51,523 bases of DNA from Prorocentrum cordatum (taxonomy: Eukaryota; Sar; Dinophyceae; Prorocentrales; Prorocentraceae): positions 130,140 to 181,662 of the forward strand of contig CAUYUJ010019363.1 of assembly GCA_963575745.1 (NCBI GenBank). The letters are read 5' to 3'. The notes beneath the pieces were generated by a model. It was given only the letters and a program-made list of their open reading frames with translations. It did not search any database and was not told where the DNA came from. Each line of letters opens with the position of its first letter. Within the stretch, counting starts at the first letter, position 1. Shown piece by piece: positions 44,101 through 51,523 of this stretch. The translations under genes were made by a program, and so were the position numbers.

Positions 44101-45297
44101 GCTGCAACAAACCGTGGCAGGACAGGGCGCCCTGAAGGATGGCGTGATGCGAACGTGCGTGCTTGGCAACCGCGCCAGCACACGCCCCCGCCAAACGTGG
44201 CTGCAGCGCTGCGCCCTGCCCAGGCAAAACCTGCCCCACCTGAGCGGGAGAGGCAGCCGCTTGTCCCGCTCGTCCTCACGTACACCCAGGCGCATCACAG
44301 CGCCTCCCCGCGGCACAGCGAGGGAAGCGCCCACCGCGTCAGCCCCCGCCCCGACGCTGTCGTCCCTGACCAGGCCACAGCCACGGCGGAGGGCGGCACA
44401 AGCGCCTCCCGCCAGCCCAGCCCATCACCCTGCGCGGCGCCGATCCGATCCCCGAGCAGGGCGGATTCCGAGCGCGCTAATGCCCAGGCGACCTCGCCAC
44501 GCGACCGCCACTCGGGCGGGCGCGTCCCGCGCAGCAGGTCCTGCAGCCGCCACAGCTCACGCAAGGCCCCAGGGAGCTCCACGAGCTCGCCGCATCGCGA
44601 GACTCAGGCTGATGGCCGAGCCCCCGAAGTGGTGCCACGCTTCGGTGCCAGCGTCATCGAACCTGGCCAGGTCGACCTCGAGCCGACGCCGTCCACGGAC
44701 CACGAGCCGCCGCTGCCCACCCGCGTGATCGTCCCCATCGACGAGGCGCCAACCTTCGACCCGTTCAAGAACAAGGATCGTGTCAAGAACCTTGCGGCGG
44801 GTTTCGGCGGTGGCTCACCGCTCTCACCTCAGAGTCGGGGCGGAGCCCCCGCCACCTCAGCCGCTGCCGCGGCAGCGGCGGCCCCGCGGGGAATCAGCCC
44901 TGTCCGCGACGTGGGCCTCACGGCAGCGGGCATGGACGAGGCCCAGCGCCAGGCCACCGACCGCGCTGCTCGAGCTGTTCCACCAGATGCTGCTCATCAA
45001 GATACTGACGGGGCGGGCGCGCCACCGCAGGACGGACCAGCGGTGTCGCGTGCGCAGTATATGCGCGTGCGTTGTGCCGCTGCCGCGCCTAGCCGCCGCC
45101 GTCGGTTCGCTTTTGCTTTTGTGTTCGGCAGGACGGATCGAGGAGTCGCCTCCCTCTCCCTCTGCTGCCGTCTCACCTCTCCTCCCCTCGTCCCCTATGG
45201 TACAGGAGTGAGGAGGATTTTCGAGACAGTTTTACTGACGTTTATGAACCCCCCCTGGCGCAGTGCCGACCATGTCTCGCCTATACTTCTGGCCTGA
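38183..45297 (+). pseudogene. ORF2 (a+b) of element copy 2, continuous design, frameshifted
   Basis: Shows that ORF2a and ORF2b are one protein of about 2,350 residues: the frame open at 41,340-43,109 runs from the ART-like part straight into the ORF2b beta-rich domain. Segments: signal-like LACSLALPSLAGA without the extra Met seen in copy 1; hydrophobic segments at about 39,898-39,955 and 40,213-40,285 around the conserved RQRRRREA patch; TVFWHGTRGDLAARL near 41,189 and TYASVHPSLAAWYA near 41,310; Cys-rich region about 42,672-42,895. Breaks: single-base losses near 39,065, 41,411 and 43,914, one extra base near 42,626, and a 4-base gain near 44,080. GAG replaces the copy-1 TAG at 44,938, and the frame stays open to 45,297 past the pol acceptor site, so the true end is uncertain. 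Confidence 0.65.
45204..45205 (+). promoter_or_regulatory. candidate splice acceptor before pol (copy 2)
   Basis: A pyrimidine tract (about 45,148-45,195) ends in GGTACAG|GAG, matching 28,859-28,860 in copy 1, 134 nt before the pol ATG. Confidence 0.4.
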
Positions 45298-45331
45298 CGG
45301 CGGCTTCAGCCCCGGTCAAGCTAATCCATAG
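45272..45331 (+). CDS. short upstream ORF before pol (copy 2)
   Basis: 19 codons, with FWPDGGFSP shared with copy 1, ending eight bases before the pol ATG. Only the first half is conserved, which points to conservation of the underlying DNA motif rather than of the peptide. Confidence 0.2.
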   Translation: MSRLYFWPDGGFSPGQANP

Positions 45332-45338
45332 GAACGCC

Positions 45339-48300
45339 ATGAGCTCCTACTGTGGCCAAGCCTTCTACCTGGGCGAGGGTCAGGCTGACCTTCACCGTGC
45401 GGGGCGTGCAAACCCCAGTTCCACCGATGGAGACGGGCCAGGTCGCTCCATACACCTCGTCAGCCTTAACATCACCAGTCTCTCAGCGAATTGGCCAACC
45501 ATCACCGCCCTTGGTGTCGACCACAACGCCGCTGTCATAGCTTTGCAGGAGACCCGACATGCCAAGCCGACTAGGCAAGCCATCGCTACCAGCGCCGCCA
45601 ATCCACTCCACGGAGGATACCACGCCAGTCTTGGACCTGACCTTGATCTGGCGCGAGCCCAGCGCAGAGCTGCCCACGGCGGCACAGACCACACCGTCGT
45701 GGGCAACACTGGCGCCTCGGGAGGGGTCGACATCCTCTCTAAGGATGCCATTGTCGACTCCACTGTCGACGACACTGCGCCCTGTATCGTCGCCCTCAAG
45801 GCCAAGAAAAGATGGCACGAGGCCTTTCTCCCGCTCTGCACTCAGCACCGCCGCAGGCGGCGACGAAACAACCACGGGCCCGCTGGGATCTACATAGCGA
45901 GCCTCTCCGGGATTGCTGGAGGAGACAGCACAGATCTTTTTCGGCTCGCTGACTGCGCCGCCGCTAGGGTCGGCTCAGCCCCGTATTTCATCTGCATGGA
46001 CGCCAACACGAACATCGACGACAATCCACACCTGCTGCACATGATGCAGCACGGATGGTTTAACGCCGCTGAGGGCACACCAGACCACACCATGCACACA
46101 TACGGCAATATCCCTGACTGGGACCGCGTCACCAAGTGCCCCCGCACTTCGCGCATCGATTATATCATTGCCAACCAAGCGGCGCGATCCCTTGTCACCG
46201 ACTTCTGCTTTCTGCGCGACTTGCCAGCGAAGTCCCATGTTGGCCTGCAGGTCACGCTTGACCTCAGTCGCCTCGACCATACGGCCCGACGCCTTCTTGC
46301 CCCCACGCCCTACCCTCCCAACGATGGAGCTCACGAGGGTCACGAACTGCAGGCATTAGGGACCCTCATCGCTGGGCGATATCAGGACCGCATGGAGCAG
46401 GCCGACACGCGCGACGACGTGGAACGCATGTTCGCCCTGGCTAACGAGGCCAGTCATGAGTACCATCTCACCCGTCTGCGCGACCTGCCACCTTCACCGC
46501 CCGACCACCCAAAAAAGAAGCCCCCCACCATGCACGGGCTCACGCCCATGTTCGAGGAGCGACCAGTTGTCCCCCGCGCCTTCCCCACCTACGGAGCTTC
46601 CACGATACACATGAACCGACTGCGCAAGCTCCATCGGCAACTCTGTGAGCTTCGCTTCATCGGACAGCACCATCATTTAGAGTGCCGTGCCATCCCGCCG
46701 TACCTTGCGCAGCGCATCGACTGCACGTGGACCGCGGCCCGCCTCCTATGTCACAAGCTGCGCCCCACGGTTCTCCTTGACTTCCCCGAGGCCTGGACCC
46801 CCGACGAGCCAGCACCTCACGGAGAGCACCTTGACGGTTTGATCCAAAACCTCGACTTAGAGCTGGCGCGACGTGCGAACCGTGCCAAAACTGAACGCAT
46901 CAAGATATGGGCTGAGGGCGTCCGCGAGCCAAGCGGGCGAAAGGCGGCCATATACGCACGGGCTGCTGACAGCTCGCCCACGGCGTATCTCCGCACGCCT
47001 ACCACACCTGACGATACGCAACTCCACTGCGACACCAACGCCTTCAAACCTGACAAAGCTAGCACGCACGATAGCGATGCTGACACCGAAGCTGGCGGCT
47101 TCAGCCCCAGCGACGGTAGTTCGCCCGACACGGACAACGACGAAGACCACACTTGTGAACCACCACCTGCACAAATCCCCGACATTCTCCCTGCCAACGC
47201 CATTGTTGCTAATACCAAAGACATGCTTAAGCTCATGGTCGACACCTGGGAGCCCATCTTGGGCAGGTACCGCACCCGTGCAGGACATGACGCCGAAGCC
47301 ATGCCGACGTGGGCTGACTTCTACGACGAGTACCGACAAGAGCTGCCTACGCCATCACCAGCTACCCCTTTCCACCTCACCGACGACCCACTCATCCACT
47401 TTATTCGCACCCGTTCACCGCGCCGTGCGGGGGGACTGGACGGCTGGACTACTAAGGAGGCTAAGGAGTTACCCGACGACATCCTTCGCCTCTTCGCCAG
47501 CGTCTTACGCGCTATGCAACGCACTGGCACCATCCCAGAACCCCTCCTTCTATGCCAAACCCGTGCCTCCGAAAAGGCCGAGGCGAACTCTCAACGGACC
47601 AGCGACTTCTCTCGGTGCTTTCCGTTTGGATGTATGCGTGGGAAGCGCCAGCTTACCGCAGCCTCACGGACTGGCGGAAAGGATGGACCCACGCCACGAG
47701 CTTTGGCGCTGTCCCCAAAGCTACCATTGGGGACGTCAGCACCTCTCTTGCCCTGCGCATCGAACACGCCAGGGCCTTACTCCTCCCCTTAGCTGGGGCT
47801 GCCCTGGACCGACAGAAGTGTTTCGACTACCTCATCACGGACATCTGCCTTAACCTTGCGCTTCACGCGGGGTGCCCCCAAGACATCGTTACTGTCGGCA
47901 GAAACTTCTACAGTCGCCACAAACGCTACATCCGCATGAACGGTGCGTACTCTAAGGAACTGGCCAGGACAAACGGTCACCTCCAGGGAAGCTCTTGGTC
48001 CCTGGACGACATTAAGCTGCTCATGTGTGTGTGGACCAAGAGACAGCATCGATACTTTCCGCGATCACTCAGCACTACCTTTGTTGACGACAGCAACTCC
48101 ACTACTCACACCGCGCCTGAGTTGCAGAAATCTCTTGATGAAACCGCCAAGTTTGATCGATTTTCTGGTCAACGCATTCACCCTGGCAAAGTGGCGGGGT
48201 GGGCGCTCACCGACGAGCTTCACACCGCCGTTACCCAGCTCACTCTGGCGGAACGGCCTTTACGCGTGGTCGACTCCTTTAAGCTCGTCGGGAGTTACAT

Positions 48301-51167
48301 CAACGCCGAGGCAGCGCCGGCTCCAGCCGCGCTTAACCTCACGGCCACCGCTGACGCCCGTGTTCGGAGGGCGACTAGTCGCCTGCCGCGCATTGGCAAG
48401 CTCCATCGCCGATGCTTATTAAGGCGCGGCACGCCCGTTCCCTTGCTGCCAGCGTCTGTACCACGGGCACCGACATTCAAGCCCCATCAGGCCCCGTCAA
48501 AACTGCCTACAACCATGCCCTTAAGGCGGCTATCCGCCCCAAGGGAAACCAGTGGGTCGAGTTTTGGACTCTCATGGCCGTGTGCGTCCCAGGACACGCC
48601 CTGGAGATTGACGCCATCACGCAGCGTGAAGATTTCCTGTGTCTGCGGCGACAGGTTAATCGCGACGCTACACTCTGCGGTCTCGTCAGGGATCTCCAAC
48701 ACCACGTTCAGACCCTGTTTGGGGGAGGACCTGTCGGACGACTTGTCCAGACGCTCCAGCAGCTCCGTTGGACCTGGCCCACATTTGACATCATGTACGA
48801 CGACTGGGGCTGCCAGATCAGTTGGCTGAACTTACCCCAAAACGCCTTCCTTCACATGCTGCGGGCCTCACAACGCAGAGCCTTTCTGAGGAGGATCAAG
48901 CCACGGCGTCACGTCCTTGGATACCTTGCCTCTGTCAGACAGGGCCTCGACCTCTTCGCCAGCACGTGGCTCGCCCGAACGAAAGGAGCAGCCAAATGCA
49001 ATGCCTGGCAGCTGGCGCTCCCCCTGAACTACCTGTCGGGCGGGGACCACACCCAACAGCGACGATCCCGATCAAACACGTCTGCTGACCCCAGCCCCAT
49101 CTGCCGATACTGCGACGAGGAAGAGGAAACTCAGGAGCACACTGTCCGCGACTGCAAGTGCTGGGCCCGAGAAAGACTCCCTCTCACCACCCTCATCAGT
49201 GACGAGCAGTGGACCCGTCTTCCGCCGCACACAAGACACTGCGGGCTCTTCGATGAAGACCCAGCCCTCCTCGACCTGCAGGCCGACCTCGCGAGGGACC
49301 CGCTACCTCAGCCCATACCGCGGCCCCCACCTGAGGGAGATCCTGCGGCTTCAGACCAGGACTCCTACACCACCTACCTTGACCACGACACTGGTTGGAC
49401 ATGGGTCTACGCTGCCACGGACGGTGCATGCACCAACCAAGCCATCCATTGCTAGCACGAGCGGGCTACGGCGTCTACTACGGCATCGACCACCGCATGA
49501 ACTACAGTGCACGCGTTCCCGGCATTACGCAGAACGCACAGCTTGCGGAGACCCTCGCCATTGTCCACCTCACGGCATGTGCTGAACGGCCCGTACACGT
49601 TTTCGTGGACAACCAGGCGGTGGTCGATGGGTTCCAAAGTATCATCGACGGACACTCACCACCGCAGGGCACGCACGTGGAGCTCTGGGAAAAGATCCAC
49701 CGATGCGTCATGGCCAAGCCCAACATGTTCCGCGTCAAGAAAATCGCAAGCCACCTGGGCGACATGGGCATCGACCTCGGGCTCATCGGGCCCATCGCGG
49801 AGGAGTTCAATCGTCAGGCTGACGCCCTCGCCACAACGGCGGCACGTACTCATAACCTTCCAGACGACAATGTCGAAGCTGCCAAAACACGACATCGCCA
49901 AGCGACCGTGCTTCATGGAGTCGCTGTCGCCATCTACGAGCGTAGACACCGTACACTCCCCCTCCCACACCGCAGGGCTGGGTTCACAGCTGCGGAACTC
50001 AACAAAATGGAACCAAATCCCCTGCTGTCTGACCAGGCACCACCCGCGGCTGGACCAGACATCCCACAAAACCCGGACGAGCTCTGGGCCGAGGCCCAAC
50101 GGGCGATATTCGACGAACAGGAGGACGACCCGTTCGGCTTTGGCGGGGGCCTTGACTTCCTAGGCGACGGGCCAGCCAGCGCCAACCTTGCCCCGTCGGG
50201 CACCCGCACGTCGCCCTCGACTCCGCCACTGAGAGCGGCATCGCACCCACATGACAACGCCGCTCACCTTCAAGACGCTGACGAACAGGAGGTCGACCTG
50301 TTCAGCTTCGGTGAGGGATCGGACGCTTTGGACGACGGACCAGTCAGCGAAAACCCTGCCCCGTCGGGCAACCTCTCGATGCCTACCGCGACTCCGTCCC
50401 CGAGAGCGACATCGCCCCCATACGATGATATCGGCCACCGCCAAGACGCCGACGACGACCTGGGTGACCCCCGCGGACTGAGTGGCATAGACGACGCACC
50501 GCCGACACCCCACGCTGCCGACCATGCCGCCCTACGGAGACGCCACCCTTCTACGCGACCGACCTCAGAGCCCTTGCACGGCATCATGATTGGTCCCACC
50601 GCGCAAACCACTCCGCCCCCCCACCGGCGGCAGCCCGCGGGGGCGGCTTCAGCCCCCCCGCAGGGCACTGAACCAGACAGGCCCTCGCGCCCCGTCCACG
50701 CTTCCAACGTTGCTGAGCGAGAGGATGCGGCTCTCCCGACCTCTCGGGGCGTGGCCCTAGCGGCTCCAGCCCTGGGGTCGCGTGTTCCCCTCCAGTCACC
50801 TTTCAAGGGTGACGTACGACAGCGTACAGGGTGCCGCACTACGCTAGTCCACCATCTGGACAGGCGTACCGAGGACCTCGCCTCTGTCTCGAGGCCCTCG
50901 GCCGCTGGCACTGAGCAGCCACCCCTCACCGACCGCGAAAACGAGCTGTCCCAGGCTATGGCTGCTCTCCAGCAGAGGTGCGTCGCTCTCGCCGCGGACC
51001 TCGCCGCCGCCCAAGCTCGCCAAGGCCCTCTACTCCAGCGCCTCCACAGCGCCGGGCGAGCCTTCGCCGAGCTGCTCACGCCCTCGCCCGATGGTGCCGT
51101 GCCGTCACTCACCATCCAAGCTATGCTGTCATCGTTCCGCGGCGCTCCACCTTGTGCCCCGCGCTAA
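45339..51167 (+). pseudogene. pol of element copy 2: endonuclease-RT-RNase H, three frameshifts
   Basis: 1,943 codon-lengths from ATG to TAA. The endonuclease has all expected residues, including MDAN (D221, N223; codon 46,005-46,007), which copy 1 has lost. The reverse transcriptase has RAGGLDGW, DRQKCFD (from 47,808), GSSWSLDD as the probable motif B region, and FVDD (48,080-48,091). The CCHC finger is CRYC..H..C near 49,105-49,160. RNase H starts at TDG (49,420). Single-base losses near 47,550, 48,408 and 49,448 together restore the original frame, so the N- and C-terminal parts share one frame. The protein should nick target DNA and copy the element RNA by target-primed reverse transcription; that is known for the class and inferred here. 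Confidence 0.85.
50278..50450 (+). repeat. extra diverged module in pol C-terminus (copy 2)
   Basis: A DEQE..F.FG-G-D.L.DGP.S..APSG unit occurs once in copy 1 (33,769-33,945) and twice in copy 2 (50,113-50,280 and 50,284-50,450). The second unit is diverged, so it is an old in-frame duplication or was lost from copy 1. Confidence 0.75.
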
Positions 51168-51523
51168 TCTCCTCCTTTCTGCCTGCCCGTGTGTACGCGT
51201 GGCTCCGCGTCCACGGTGTCAGGGCGTGGGGGCGGGGGGTGCCCCGTCCCTGCGCGCCGCTTTGCGGCCCAGCGCCCAACTGGCGGTCTGCCAAGCCGCC
51301 TAGCCACGTGTCAGCACGTCGCCTTCCTTGTTGGGGCCTCTTTCTTTACGCGGTCTGACAGGTGAGATCATCATCGTCTGTCCGCCGTCTGTAGCGTCTG
51401 TCGCACTGCGCCGGGGGAGGGGGTTTTTGTTGCCCGCCCTCGTATCTAAGGCTGCACCGCCGCAAATAGTGCATGCGAGTTGTCGCACCGCAGTGCGCCT
51501 CGCGGACGGACCCTGGTCCGCCT
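51168..51523 (+). other. 3' UTR and terminal hairpins, copy 2
   Basis: 356 bp with the same terminal hairpins as copy 1. The window ends at the base where copy 1 meets its downstream (CT)n spacer, so whether a third copy follows cannot be seen. Confidence 0.6.

Larger units (their letters stand above)
35290..51523 (+). mobile_element. giant non-LTR retrotransposon, copy 2
   Basis: 16.2 kb, same order and strand as copy 1, ending at the last base of the window. It differs from copy 1 by about 10% where I compared, mostly at third codon positions. It lacks the A-rich insertion, keeps ORF2a and ORF2b joined in one frame across the junction, and has the canonical endonuclease Asn. It has its own defects: a TAG and two single-base losses in ORF1, several frameshifts in ORF2 and three in pol. 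It carries an extra module in the pol C-terminus. Confidence 0.9.

Noticed and set aside
1-51523. CRISPR array, tRNA or rRNA genes
   Set aside because: No repeat-spacer pattern and no RNA gene signature noticed; the tandem repeats here have no unique spacers.
18288-51523. LTR retrotransposon or endogenous virus
   Set aside because: No LTRs, protease or integrase; the endonuclease is AP-like and comes before the RT, as in non-LTR elements.

Overview
Overall. This is a eukaryotic nuclear window with no bacterial gene organisation. It has two halves. Positions 1 to about 17,700 hold no gene I can support: microsatellites, short-period satellites and strand-asymmetric low-complexity DNA. Positions about 17,700 to 51,523 hold two head-to-tail copies of one very large, GC-rich non-LTR (LINE-type) retrotransposon of about 16.2-16.7 kb. 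The 3' ends of the copies lie 16,510 bp apart, and the window stops exactly at the 3' end of the second copy. I recognise no host gene. GC-rich, intron-poor, multi-ORF retroelements with strong pyrimidine-AG signals ahead of the ORFs would suit a spliced-leader trans-splicing protist such as a dinoflagellate. That is inference only, and I see no spliced-leader sequence.

Left arm (1-17,700). In order: a 102-bp tandem repeat (1-430); a C/A-rich, G-poor tract (590-1,700); a run of 31 C (1,808-1,838); purine or pyrimidine triplet tracts (3,781-3,896; 6,395-6,486); an approx. 83-bp satellite (6,620-7,660) that returns inverted at 12,400-12,660 and direct at 15,105-15,400; a perfect 13-bp hairpin (7,805-7,841); about 1.5 kb of CAT-type repeat (8,013-9,502); an approx. 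89-bp satellite with higher-order structure (10,522-11,802); C-rich and G-rich arrays (15,850-17,374); and a (CT)n block (17,700-18,287) that runs into the first element.

The element. Each copy reads: (CT)n ending in AG; ORF1 (857 codons, C-terminal coiled coil); a large second ORF (about 2,350 codons, continuous in design but broken in both copies) with a possible N-terminal signal-like segment, two hydrophobic segments flanking a basic patch, a candidate ADP-ribosyltransferase-like segment and a Cys-rich domain; then the pol ORF (1,890-1,943 codons) with AP-like endonuclease, reverse transcriptase with FVDD, a CCHC finger, RNase H and a C-terminal coiled coil; then a 356-bp 3' UTR with terminal hairpins. 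The copies differ by roughly 10% where I compared them, mostly at third codon positions. Their breaks differ, so the intact design can be inferred by comparison.

What stands out. A short element-specific sequence, GCGGCTTCAGCCC, recurs about ten times per copy in at least two reading phases and at conserved places, so it appears to be selected as nucleic acid rather than as peptide. Pyrimidine-tract/AG sites sit ahead of ORF1, ORF2 and pol, suggesting that a polycistronic transcript is resolved by splicing. The middle ORF, with membrane-like segments and a candidate ADP-ribosyltransferase fold, is not part of any LINE design I know.
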